DNA from: Selenomonas sp.
Lineage (GTDB): Bacteria > Bacillota_C > Negativicutes > Selenomonadales > Selenomonadaceae
Length of the DNA stretch: 64,000 nt
NCBI RefSeq assembly: GCF_024699275.1
Contig: NZ_JAILPX010000063.1
Location: forward strand, 1 to 64,000
Direction: 5' to 3'
Shown one piece after another: positions 9,302 through 18,600 of the stretch (its first letter is position 1; each line of letters begins with the position of its first letter). Both the position numbers and the translations under genes were made by a program. Below the pieces are notes generated by a model that made no database searches, was not told where the DNA came from, and saw only the letters and a list, made by a program, of their open reading frames with translations.

Positions 9302-10144
9302 ATGAAACATTTGGTTATTGTGCGAGGTGGCGGAGAGCTGGCCAGCGGGACGATTCATGCGTTGTACCGGGCCGGCTTCCGGGTGCTGGTGCTGGAGCAG
9401 AAAGAACCTTCAGCCACAAGGCGCCGGGTAGCTTTTTCGGAGGCGATGTATCGCGGCCAGTCGAAAGTAGAGCGCATAACCTGTTATAAGGCAAAGAATC
9501 TCATCGAAGCCAAGGATCGGCTGAAAAAGGGTGAATTGGTAATGCTGGAGGACCCGGAGGCGCGCAGTGTAAAGGAATTGAAACCGCAGGTTTTGGTGGA
9601 TGCCATTCTTTCCCATAATACCAACGGTACCACCAAAGATATGGCCGAGCACACGATAGCCCTGGGACCAGGATTTTGTGCTGGCCGGGATGTGGATGTG
9701 GTAGTGGAAACCATGCGTGGACATAATTTGGGCCGATTGATTTATGAGGGCTATTCTGCCCGCAGTCAAGATATTCAGAGCAGTACGGTGGGAGAAAGTG
9801 CCAATCTGGAGCATCTAATTTTTGCGCCGGAAGAGGGTACGGTGGATGTGTTGAGCACGATTTCTCTAATGGTGAAAAAAGGTGAGCCGCTGGCCAGAAT
9901 TCATACTCCCGATGGCCGTACCATTGAGATGACGGCTACGATTGATGGAGTTTTGCGTGGGGCACTGCATCGGGGAAGCAAGGTGAAGAAGGAGCAGAAG
10001 ATTGCGGACATTCATCCCACCATGGGGCAGGAAGAATGTTTTACGATTTCTGATAAAGCCCGCTGTGTAGCCGGCTCTGTATTGGAGGCCGTGATGGTTT
10101 GGGAACAGAAACGGCCTAAGCGGAGGTTTTTTGGTCGTGGTTAA
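9302..10144 (+). CDS. yqeB: YqeB, selenium-dependent molybdenum hydroxylase maturation protein
   Basis: Protein of about 280 residues of the YqeB/EF2563 family, linked by genomic context in other bacteria to maturation of selenium-dependent molybdenum hydroxylases. The N-terminus has a nucleotide-binding-like VRGGGELASGTIHAL; mid-protein VDAILSHNTNGTT and ALGPGFCAGRDVDVVVET are family hallmarks. I chose ATG 9302, eight bases after AAAAGGAG; GTG 9296 is too near that site. No hydroxylase, selD or xdh-like gene lies nearby, so its partner must be elsewhere. The 3' end overlaps comF by 14 bases. Confidence 0.85.
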   Translation: MKHLVIVRGGGELASGTIHALYRAGFRVLVLEQKEPSATRRRVAFSEAMYRGQSKVERITCYKAKNLIEAKDRLKKGELVMLEDPEARSVKELKPQVLVDAILSHNTNGTTKDMAEHTIALGPGFCAGRDVDVVVETMRGHNLGRLIYEGYSARSQDIQSSTVGESANLEHLIFAPEEGTVDVLSTISLMVKKGEPLARIHTPDGRTIEMTATIDGVLRGALHRGSKVKKEQKIADIHPTMGQEECFTISDKARCVAGSVLEAVMVWEQKRPKRRFFGRG

Positions 10145-10805
10145 TCTCATTGAAGGTCTGCTGAATTTTGTCTTTCCTGCCCGTTGCCCGCTCTGTCATG
10201 CTTATGTGGAAGAAAAGGGCGGCTGGTGTCCTGCTTGTTTACAACAGGCTTTAAATCCTCATATATTGCCTCTTTCTGTGCCTATGCAGGCTGATTTAGC
10301 TGCTGCATGGGCACTTGGTTTATACAGGCATGGTCTGCGGGATTTAATTCGACAGTTGAAGTATCAAGGCAAGCGCAGTAATCTTCCCTATATCGAAAAT
10401 TTCCTGCAGGCGGCAGGAAAGGAGACGCTTGTTCAGGGCTTACTCAGTGGTGTGGATATGGCTGTTCCTGTGCCGCTGTATGCGCATAAGGAAAAAAAGC
10501 GTGGTTTTAATCAGGCGGAGCTGATTTTTGGTCAATTCCTGACCGGGCAAAACATTCCCCTACGCCGTTCATTGGCACGCACAAGAGCGACATGTCCCAT
10601 GTATGAACTGAGTGAGCAGGAACGCAGAGTGAACATAAAAAACGCCTTTGCCGTAATCGAGGCAAAGGCGTTAAGGGGGAAAAGAATTTTATTGGTGGAT
10701 GATATACTGACCACGGGGGCTACGCTGGCAGAGTGTGCCAGCGTCTTGAAGACTGCTGGTGCGCAATCCGTTTACGCGTTGGTACTGGCTAGTGATCATC
10801 GTTAA
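10131..10805 (+). CDS. comF: ComF family phosphoribosyltransferase-like protein
   Basis: ComF/GntX-type protein of 224 residues. The N-terminal zinc module is visible as CPLC at about 19-22 and CPAC at about 34-37; the C-terminal PRTase domain has ILLVDDILTTGATL, the PRPP-binding loop. In competent bacteria ComF assists handling of incoming single-stranded DNA; enzymatic activity is not established. Starts TTG 10131 and GTG 10137 both follow CGGAGG (10121-10126); spacing (4 versus 10) does not decide. It ends four bases from the convergent narK stop, with no clear terminator between. Confidence 0.88.
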   Translation: MVVVNLIEGLLNFVFPARCPLCHAYVEEKGGWCPACLQQALNPHILPLSVPMQADLAAAWALGLYRHGLRDLIRQLKYQGKRSNLPYIENFLQAAGKETLVQGLLSGVDMAVPVPLYAHKEKKRGFNQAELIFGQFLTGQNIPLRRSLARTRATCPMYELSEQERRVNIKNAFAVIEAKALRGKRILLVDDILTTGATLAECASVLKTAGAQSVYALVLASDHR

Positions 10806-10809
10806 TATT

Positions 10810-12153
10810 TCAGCAATGCTGGCCGGAATTCTTGCGGTCATAGAAGAACCAGGTGATGATGATGGTGCTTACCGTAAAGCCAATCAGAATGTAGAAGGCA
10901 GGAGCTACACTTTGGTAGCTTGCGTAAGACCAGCCAAAGATCTTGGGAATCAGGAAGGCTCCATAAGCTGCGATGGCAGCGGTGAACCCTGTTACCAGTG
11001 AAGAATGGAAGGGATTGTTGAAGATATAGGGAATCATGCGGAAAGATGCACCGTTGATAAAGCCCGTGGTCAAGAAGAGCAGCAGGAAGGATGCGAAGAA
11101 CATCGCGAAGTTGTGGTTTTGGATGCCCATTAGGGTTACAAGGCTGGCGCCCAGCATCACAAATAAGGAAAGCAGGGTAACCCGGGAGCCGCTGTTCATC
11201 TTATCGGCCAGCCAGCCGCCGATGGGGCGGACACCTGCGCCAATGAAGGGACCAAGGAATGCGGCCATGGAGAAGGAAACATCGGGAAATTCCTTGGCTA
11301 CGAGCAGGCCAAGAGCAGCAGAAAAGCCGATGAAGGAGCCAAAGCCACAGGTGTAGATCCAACACATGAGCCAGGTATGTTTGTTGCCGAAGATGGAGAG
11401 AATACTCTTGGGACTTTGCTTCGGCAGCGGCAGGTTATCCATGAATAGCCAAATAAGTGCCAGGGTGATTACCGTGGGAATAGCCCAAAAGTAGCAGACA
11501 TTTTGCAGATAGACCATGTTTCCGTCAGCGGTTATCAAACCGTCGCCAAAAAAGCTGGAAAGATTCCAGCCCAGCAGCAGGGGAGCCGTCAGATAAATCA
11601 GCGATACGCCCAGGTTGCCTACACCGGCATTAATACCCAGGGCTAAACCTTTGTTTGCCTTGGGAAAGAAGAAGCCGATATTGGCCATGGAGGCCGAGAA
11701 GTTTGCCCCAGCGATGCCGATAAAAGCCACCAACATGACAAAGGTATCATAAGAGGTTGAGGTATCCTGCAGGGCATTTCCTAAGCCGATAATGGGCAGG
11801 AGCAACAGAGCCGTGGTGATGAAGGTGGATGTCTTACCGCCTAACAGACCGGGCAGGTAAGTATAAAACAAGCGTCCTGTAGCCCCTACCAGTCCTGGCA
11901 AAGCTGCCAGCGTAAAAATCTGTTCATCGCTGAATTGGAAACCTACTGTATTGAGTTTTGCTGCTATTGTAGCCCATAGGGTCCATACCACAAAGGAAAG
12001 TACCAGTGCCCAAGTGGATACAGCCAGATTTTGGTTTGCGATTTTTTTGCCATATTTGTTCCAGAAAGCCGTATTTTCTGGTTCCCAGTGCCGTAAAATA
12101 TCCTGGCGGGAAGGACTTTCACCTAAAAGAGAGAAGTCTTTAGCAGTTGACAT
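10810..12153 (-). CDS. narK: Nitrate/nitrite transporter NarK
   Basis: Major facilitator carrier of 447 residues with twelve predicted membrane segments, bringing nitrate in and/or exchanging it for nitrite. Family nitrate-signature glycine stretches are seen in GIAGANFSASMANIGFFFP (helix 5) and GFGSFIGFSAALGLL (helix 8). The N-terminal motif LRHWEPENTAFWNKYG is the same preamble as in Bacillus-type NarK. Placement next to fnr and narGHJI supports the role. The ATG is preceded by AGGACAGG. The upstream region carries an FNR-like half palindrome and tandem repeats shared with fnr. Confidence 0.94.
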   Translation of the reverse strand: MSTAKDFSLLGESPSRQDILRHWEPENTAFWNKYGKKIANQNLAVSTWALVLSFVVWTLWATIAAKLNTVGFQFSDEQIFTLAALPGLVGATGRLFYTYLPGLLGGKTSTFITTALLLLPIIGLGNALQDTSTSYDTFVMLVAFIGIAGANFSASMANIGFFFPKANKGLALGINAGVGNLGVSLIYLTAPLLLGWNLSSFFGDGLITADGNMVYLQNVCYFWAIPTVITLALIWLFMDNLPLPKQSPKSILSIFGNKHTWLMCWIYTCGFGSFIGFSAALGLLVAKEFPDVSFSMAAFLGPFIGAGVRPIGGWLADKMNSGSRVTLLSLFVMLGASLVTLMGIQNHNFAMFFASFLLLFLTTGFINGASFRMIPYIFNNPFHSSLVTGFTAAIAAYGAFLIPKIFGWSYASYQSVAPAFYILIGFTVSTIIITWFFYDRKNSGQHC

Positions 12154-12208
12154 TTGTTCATCACCTGTCCTTTTTTGTCACATTATTATTGATTAATCTT
12201 AAGTATAA

Positions 12209-12222
12209 TTGAAAAATATCAA
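12209..12222. promoter_or_regulatory. FNR-like box between narK and fnr
   Basis: TTGAA-AAAT-ATCAA, one mismatch from TTGAT-N4-ATCAA. It lies 56 bases upstream of the narK start and about 105 upstream of fnr, so it could control either divergent gene. AT-rich context means chance is possible. Confidence 0.5.
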
Positions 12223-12229
12223 TAAGTAA

Positions 12230-12264
12230 GTAACAAAACTCACTCGTCTGGTAACAAAGCTCAC
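12230..12264. repeat. Two 14-bp direct repeats upstream of fnr
   Basis: GTAACAAAACTCAC (12230-12243) and GTAACAAAGCTCAC (12251-12264) differ by one base and start 21 bases apart, two helical turns. This layout fits a dimeric regulator binding one DNA face between narK and fnr. The factor is not identified. Confidence 0.55.
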
Positions 12265-12327
12265 AGTTAGAAGGAGTTTTTTTTAGTATGCTAGAGAGTG
12301 TAATAAAGAAGTAAGCGAGGTAAGGTC

Positions 12328-13002
12328 ATGGAAACATTGGTGCGACAGTTGTATGAGGTTCCCGGGAAGGTGATTATGCTGCATGATGGGGAATACCTGT
12401 TTCATGAGGGAGATTCAGCCAAGTACTTTTATATTGTGCGGACGGGACAGATTTTTATCACGAAATATGCTACCAGTGGACGGGTACTGTCCTTGCGGTT
12501 GGCTACCCGCAGCAGTATCATAGGAGAACTGCCCTTATTTGAGGACAAACCAACCTACATATTTAATGCCATTGCCCAAAGTGCTGCTGAGGTTTATGCG
12601 ATTGAATTCCCCGTGCTGCAGAGTTATTTGGAAAAGCGTCCGCAGATGGCAATCAACATCCTGCGGATTATCAGTGCTCATATGCGTAAGCAGCATACGA
12701 AATTCCGGGATTTAATGCTCTATGGCAAGAAGGGTGCGCTTTATTCTACCTTAATACGGTTGGCCAACAGTTATGGCAAGGAATTGGATGGGGGAATCCT
12801 GATTTCTGTACCACTGACCAATCAGGAACTGGCTAATTATTCGGCCACTGCCCGGGAGAGTCTCAATCGCATGTTGAGTGAATTGAAAAAGAACGGGATT
12901 ATCGAGTATCGGGGGCATTTGCTCTTTATTAAGGATATTGATTATTTAAAAGAGGCAATTCAATGTGAAAATTGTGGCCGGGAAGTTTGCAATATTGAAT
13001 AG
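12328..13002 (+). CDS. fnr: Fnr-type anaerobic regulator with C-terminal Fe-S ligands
   Basis: CRP/FNR-family activator of 224 residues: cyclic-nucleotide-like beta roll (about 15-110), dimer helix (about 112-145), winged helix with recognition region TNQELANYSATARESLNRML (164-183). Unlike E. coli Fnr it has no N-terminal cysteine cluster. Its tail has C213, C216 and C221, the same spacing (3, 5) and the same distance from the end as C227, C230 and C235 of B. subtilis Fnr. D128 sits one residue from the position expected for that protein's fourth ligand D141. It should sense oxygen through a 4Fe-4S cluster and activate nitrate respiration genes. ATG 12328 follows CGAGGTAAGG. Confidence 0.92.
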   Translation: METLVRQLYEVPGKVIMLHDGEYLFHEGDSAKYFYIVRTGQIFITKYATSGRVLSLRLATRSSIIGELPLFEDKPTYIFNAIAQSAAEVYAIEFPVLQSYLEKRPQMAINILRIISAHMRKQHTKFRDLMLYGKKGALYSTLIRLANSYGKELDGGILISVPLTNQELANYSATARESLNRMLSELKKNGIIEYRGHLLFIKDIDYLKEAIQCENCGREVCNIE

Positions 13003-13005
13003 GAA

Positions 13006-13045
13006 AAAGGCTGAGGAAACGTTAGAGAATGTTTCCTCAGCCTTT
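13006..13045. terminator. Terminator between fnr and the nar operon
   Basis: AAAGGCTGAGGAAAC / GTTTCCTCAGCCTTT, a perfect 15-bp stem with loop GTTAGAGAAT. The minus-strand side continues into five T, so it best serves narGHJI; it may also stop fnr. Confidence 0.9.
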
Positions 13046-13066
13046 CTCAGTTGTAAGAACTGTTGA

Positions 13067-13732
13067 TTACTTTTGGCGATAGATAATGTTGCGCCGGAAA
13101 AGATACTCGAAGGGGAAGCTCAGACAATGTACCAGCCTGGTAAAGGGGAATAGCACAGCGGTTATCATCCACATCAGCATATGGAATTGGAAAATCGCTG
13201 GGACATTTGCCATCAGGCTTACATCCGGCTGCAGCATGAGCACTGAGCGGAACCAGGGGGAGACAGACTCCCGGTAGTCAAAACCGCCGAGAATATTGCT
13301 TACTGTACCGATGGTGCCGGAGACGATGGTCAGAAATAGTACCAGGTAAAGCAGAACATCCATGGAACTGGTATTGACATGCATGCGGTCACTGCCGGCA
13401 AAACGGCGCTTCAACAGCATCAGGAAACCGCCTAAGAAGAGCACTGCTGCAGGCAGGCCGCCAGCCAGACTGATCAGATGGTACATATGTTCATCGGTGC
13501 CGGCTGCCTCGGTGATAAATTTGGGTACCAGGATGCCAACACAATGACCACCCAAGGCCATCAGCAGGCCTATGTGGAAAATGGGGTTAGCCCATTTCAA
13601 ATCCCGTTTGGATAAGAACTCACTGGACTTGGTGGTCCAATTGCGTTCATAAACCGTATAGCGGAATATGGTGCCGCCTACGAAAATCGTCAGGGCGATA
13701 TAGGGCAGCACGCCATACATAAATTCATTCAT
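13067..13732 (-). CDS. narI: Respiratory nitrate reductase gamma subunit (cytochrome b)
   Basis: Membrane diheme cytochrome of 221 residues that oxidises quinol and passes electrons to NarH. Five hydrophobic segments are present. Histidines H53, H63, H184 and H202 each lie three residues before the four heme ligands of E. coli NarI (56, 66, 187, 205), so both hemes should be present. Last gene of narGHJI; its ATG overlaps the narJ stop as ATGA. A terminator lies just beyond. Confidence 0.95.
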   Translation of the reverse strand: MNEFMYGVLPYIALTIFVGGTIFRYTVYERNWTTKSSEFLSKRDLKWANPIFHIGLLMALGGHCVGILVPKFITEAAGTDEHMYHLISLAGGLPAAVLFLGGFLMLLKRRFAGSDRMHVNTSSMDVLLYLVLFLTIVSGTIGTVSNILGGFDYRESVSPWFRSVLMLQPDVSLMANVPAIFQFHMLMWMITAVLFPFTRLVHCLSFPFEYLFRRNIIYRQK

Positions 13733-14262
13733 GCCGTCTCACTCTCCAATTCATCCGCTTCTGTCAGAATTACATCCAGCAGGAAGGTATGGGCCAGCTT
13801 AGCTTCAACGAAACGGCTTTTGAGCAGTTCGATTTTTGGCCTAGCTGCTTCCAGAACCTTATGGGCCTGCGTAGGGATGAGGCTGGCCGTCAGTTCCAGA
13901 ATCGCCGGTAAGAAGTCCGGCAATTCCTTGTTCAGGTCAAAACCATTGTCCAAAAAAAGATTCTTGAATTCCAGCATTTCCCGGGCTTGCTTGCCGAAGT
14001 CGGTGCGGTCGTGCATGGTCAGATAGAGATTGGTGTTCGTGGAAAACTCGAAGGTTCGGACATAGAATTCTTCGTATTCCTTTTGTCCCATGGCTTCGAT
14101 ATAATCCAGCAAATCGGTGATGACCCGCTGGTTCTGGGGCGTGGAGATTTTTGCTGCTGTCTTGCGGCAGGCGGACAGTTGCGCCCACCAGGCTTCATTT
14201 GGGTAATCGAATAGATAGGCAATCAAGGCCAGTGTTTCCTGATAGTCTTTAGCTCCTGCCAT
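13729..14262 (-). CDS. narJ: Nitrate reductase assembly chaperone NarJ
   Basis: Cytosolic chaperone of about 177 residues needed to insert the molybdenum cofactor into NarG before membrane docking. All-helical composition with LIAYLFDYPNEAWW near the start and YEEFYVRTFEFSTNTNLYLT at mid-protein, as in the TorD/NarJ group. I chose ATG 14262, two bases after the narH stop and preceded by a G-rich site (GGGGGGTG); the upstream TTG 14283 lies inside narH. It overlaps narI by four bases. Confidence 0.92.
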   Translation of the reverse strand: MAGAKDYQETLALIAYLFDYPNEAWWAQLSACRKTAAKISTPQNQRVITDLLDYIEAMGQKEYEEFYVRTFEFSTNTNLYLTMHDRTDFGKQAREMLEFKNLFLDNGFDLNKELPDFLPAILELTASLIPTQAHKVLEAARPKIELLKSRFVEAKLAHTFLLDVILTEADELESETA

Positions 14263-14264
14263 AA

Positions 14265-15683
14265 TCAGCACCCCCCCGGACAATGGTAACCGCAGCTGCC
14301 CTGCAATTCCTGCAGTTTTTCTTTGGATTTTTCCTGCAGGCCTGCGGGAATATTAAAGCGGTCTTTGTATTTGGCAATTCCCATCAAGCGATACATTGCC
14401 TGATAGGTTTCTAAATCGTATTCCAGTTTGCGGGGGAGCTTTTCGCCCGTTTCCTGTGAACGCATTACCAGGCGCATATCCAGCAGCCGTTGCAGAACTT
14501 TTTCCACCACTGCTGTATTGCCAGCAGCAAAGAGCTCGGCAATATAGCTGATAGGAATGCGCATCTCCTGGACTGCAGGCAGATAGACATCTGCTTCAGC
14601 CCGCCGGGTAATGGGTGAAAGGGGCGGTACATACCAGACCATGGGCAGAGTTCTGTATTCCGCATGGAGGGGCAAAGCAACCTGCCATTCCTTTATCATC
14701 TTATAGACGGGAGAATCTTGGGCAGCTTTGAGCCAGTTTTCGGGAATGCCCGCTTCACTGGCGGCCTGAATTACTGCCGAATCATGGGGGTCCAGAATAA
14801 TATCCAGAACGCTGTGATAGATTTCACCCTTATCTGGTGTGGAAGCTGCAGTCTTGACCCGGTCCATGTCGTAGAGTAGTACGCCCATATAGCGCAGGCG
14901 TCCTACGCAGGTATCGGAACAAACAGTCGGCAGACCGTTTTCCAGACGAGGGAAGCAGAAAATACATTTCTCGGCTTTATTGGTCTTCCAGTTGAAATAG
15001 ACTTTCTTGTAAGGGCAGGCAGGCACACAGTGACGCCAGCCGCGGCAGCCATCCTGAGAAATTAGTACCACGCCGTCCTCATCCCGCTTGTAGATGGCGC
15101 CGGAAGGGCAGGCCGCTACGCAGGCTGGATTCAGGCAATGATTACAGACACGGGGCAAATATTTCATGAAGAGGTCATGGAATTCCAAGGTGATGTCTTC
15201 GGCAATATTTTTCAGGTTGTAATCCTGACGTGCAGATTCACCGGCGGCCAAATCATCTTCCCAGTTTGGACCCCATTTGATTTCCATGCGCTTTTGGGTA
15301 ATCAGAGAACGGGGCCGGGCTATGGGCTGATGATTCTTGCGCTTGGAGGTGATAAGGGTCTCGTAATCATAGGTCCAGGGCTCATAGTAATCGTCCATTT
15401 CCGGTTGGTCGGGATGGTAGAAGAGCTTGGCCAGGCGTTCAAGCTTGTTGCCGGAACGCAGCTGTAATTGGCCGTTCCTGAGTTCCCAGCCCCCCTTCCA
15501 TTTTTCCTGATTTTCCCATTGTTTGGGATAACCGATACCGGGTTTTGTCTCCACATTATTGAAGTACATATATTCCGCGCCAGGGCGGTTGGTCCAGACA
15601 TTCTTACAAGTGATGGAACATGTATGACAGCCAATGCACTTGTCCAGATTCATGACCATGGAAATTTGTGCTTTAATCTTCAA
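14265..15683 (-). CDS. narH: Respiratory nitrate reductase beta subunit
   Basis: Iron-sulfur subunit of 472 residues between NarI and NarG. Four cysteine groups are seen: CIGCHTCSITCK, CNHCLNPACVAACP, CRGWRHCVPACP (the tryptophan in place of a cysteine marks the 3Fe-4S cluster) and CIFCFPRLENGLPTVCSDTC. The TTG start at 15683 is supported by GGAGG eight bases upstream and by the family N-terminus MKIKAQISMVMNLDKCIGC; it overlaps narG by 11 bases. The tail CGYHCPGGC is cysteine-rich. Confidence 0.95.
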   Translation of the reverse strand: MKIKAQISMVMNLDKCIGCHTCSITCKNVWTNRPGAEYMYFNNVETKPGIGYPKQWENQEKWKGGWELRNGQLQLRSGNKLERLAKLFYHPDQPEMDDYYEPWTYDYETLITSKRKNHQPIARPRSLITQKRMEIKWGPNWEDDLAAGESARQDYNLKNIAEDITLEFHDLFMKYLPRVCNHCLNPACVAACPSGAIYKRDEDGVVLISQDGCRGWRHCVPACPYKKVYFNWKTNKAEKCIFCFPRLENGLPTVCSDTCVGRLRYMGVLLYDMDRVKTAASTPDKGEIYHSVLDIILDPHDSAVIQAASEAGIPENWLKAAQDSPVYKMIKEWQVALPLHAEYRTLPMVWYVPPLSPITRRAEADVYLPAVQEMRIPISYIAELFAAGNTAVVEKVLQRLLDMRLVMRSQETGEKLPRKLEYDLETYQAMYRLMGIAKYKDRFNIPAGLQEKSKEKLQELQGSCGYHCPGGC

Positions 15684-18600
15684 GCCAATCGACCTCCTCC
15701 ATCTTGCGGGCCACTACATACATATCCCGCTGATTGCCTGTGGGGCCATAATAGTTGAACCCATAGCTCAACTGACCGTAGCCGCCAATCATATGGGTGG
15801 GCTTCATATGAATTCTGGTGGGTGTGTTATGGGTACCTGCCCGGGTACCTGAAATTTTGGAACCGGGCACGTTGATATGCCGGTCCTGGGCATGGTGCAT
15901 ATAGACTACGCCACGGGGCAATCTGGGGGAAACCACAGCCCGTGAGGCCACGACACCGTTATGATTGTAGAGTTCTACCCAATCGTTATCCTTGACGCCA
16001 ATTTCTGCGGCATCCTTTTCATTGAACCAGACGGTCTGACCGCCACGGAACAGGGTCAGGAGTTGCTGGCTGTCAAAATACATGGAATGGGTGCTCCATT
16101 TGTTATGGGGGGTGAGGTACTTCAGGGTGATTTCCTTGGTGCCGCCCAGCTTGTTCTTGATGGGCAGATAATCCAGAATCGGCTTGTAGGTAGCCATGGT
16201 TTCCCCCATTTCGTGAATCATCTCATGGTCCAGGAAGAAGGACTGTCGTCCGGTTATGGTGCGGAAGGGCACCAATTCCTCGACACTGGTGGTAAAGGGG
16301 GTATAGCGGCGGTTCTGGTTACTGCCGGTGAAGGTTGGTGACGTAATGGTCTCCCGAGGCTGAACAGCGACCTGCTCGAAGGTGAAGCGTTCAGCTTCCC
16401 GGTCTTTGGCCAGTTTGGTGAGATTAGTAAGGCCTGTTTCTTTTTCCAGGGATTTCCAAGCCTTAACGGCCACTTGCCCGTTGGTGGTGGTAGAAAGGCC
16501 CAGTACAGCATCGGCAGCCTGGCGGGCATTTTCAATGGAGGGCATTCCATAGGAGATGTAATCCTTGTTTTGGATGGTGCCGTTGCGCCGGCCAATTTCA
16601 GCATATTCCGGTTTGCTGTCCCAGGTCATGGAAAGGCTGCCCATCTTTTCAGAGACACCGGGCCCCAGGGCAATCCATTTCTCATAGACTTTGGTGAAGT
16701 CCAGTTCGGTTTCAATAAGATTGGGCATGGTCTTGCCTGGAATGGGCTCACCATCACCCTTGCTCCAGTCGTGAATCCGACCTTCAGCCTGTGCCACCTC
16801 TCCTTCACTGTCGTGCTGGATGGGCATGGCCACCACATCGTGATACGGCTTTACATCAGCTTCTTTGGCTACTTCCGACACCTTCTTCGCCAGGGTCTTG
16901 AAGATTTCCCAGTCCGATTTTGCTTCCCAAAGGGGATCAACAGCAGCCTGGAAGGGATGTACGAAGGGATGCATATCCGTGGAGGACAAATCGTCCTTTT
17001 CATACCAGGTGGCCGTGGGCAGAACCACATCGGCATAGAGGGCCGAGCTGGCCATGCGGAAATCCAGGTCAATCAGCAGATCCAATTTACCATTGGCTGC
17101 ACCGTTCAACTGGTTCAGTTCAGCTGCTTCCCGCCATTTAATCTCTGCGGGGCGGTTGGGGCATTCCTCTTCTGCAAACAGACCGTTCTTGGTACCCAGC
17201 AGGTATTTCAGGAAGTATTCATGGCCTTTGGCGGAGGAACCAATCAGGTTATTGCGCCAGATGAAGAGATTGCGGGGGAAGTTAGCCGGATCATCCGGGT
17301 CTTCGGCTGCAAAATGCAGGCTCTTATCTTTGAGGCTGTTTACGATGTATTTTTTTACATCCATTCCTGCGGCTTTAGCTTCATCATGGAGCTGCTGACC
17401 ACCTTTATTAAAGGTCGGGTAGGAAGGCAGCCAGCCCATACGGGCTGCCAGCACATTGTAGTCGCCTGCATGGCGGTAACGGGGCTTTACGCCCGCTGCC
17501 GTAAGATCGGCCATATCTACTTCATCACTGCGCCACTGATCTGTGGCGAAATAATAGAAAGAAGTGCTGTTCTGTAGCCGGGGTGGCTTTTTCCAGTCCA
17601 GTCCGGTCATAACCCGCTGCCAGCCTTCTGCTGGCCGAAGTTTTTCCTGGCCGACATAATGGGCCCAGCCGCCGCCATTGCGACCTTCAGCCCCTACGAA
17701 GAGCAGCAGGTTTAGAATTGTGCGGTAGACCACATCGGCGTGGAACCAATGATTGATCCCGCCCCCCATGATGACCATGGTGCGCCCTTTTGTTTTCAAG
17801 CTATTGTCGGCAAATTCTCTGGCAGTATGAATTACGGTATCCATCGGAACACCGGTATATTTTTCCTGCCACTTCGGTGTATATGGCAAATCATCCGCGT
17901 AAGAGGCGGCCACTTCGCCGCCAATACCGCGGTCGATGGCATAGTTGGCCAGGGTCAGATCGTATACGGTGGTGACCAGAATCTCGCCAGCAGGCGTTTT
18001 GATGCGTTTGGCAGGAACGGCTCGGGTTAGCAGACGGCTTTCCCGTTCATTGCCGAAGTAGGGCAGCTGAATTTCCACCACTTTATCCATGGCACCCAGT
18101 ACGGATAATTGTGGTGTAATAGCTTCGCCATTATCGCTGTTTTCTTCTTTGAGATTCCATTTTTCCTTACGGTCCCAGCGATCTCCCATGGTACCATTGG
18201 GGACCACAAGCTTGCCTGTTTTCTCGTCAATGACGTAATGCTTGAAGTCGGCATGTTTGTCCTGACGCCCCATATCCTGTCCGTTGAGGAAACGGGTGGC
18301 TTGATATTTGCCGTCTTTTTCTTCCAGGCGGACCAAGAAGGGGAAATCCGTGTATTTGCGGGTGTATTCCACAAAGAAGTCAGCGGGCTCGCCCCAATAG
18401 TATTCGTTGAGGATAACATGGCCCATGGCCATGGCCATGGCGGCATCGCTGCCCACCTTCAAGGGAATCCAGGTATCGGCTACCGTGGTGGACTCGGCAT
18501 AATCCGGAGCAATGGAGACAACCTTCGTTCCCTTATAGCGGGCTTCTACCAGGAAGTGGGCATCCGGTGTGCGGGTCATGGGCACATTGGAGCCCCAGGT

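Noticed and set aside
16474..17577. 367-codon ORF antisense to narG
   Set aside because: Mirror frame; narG motifs on the other strand are unambiguous.
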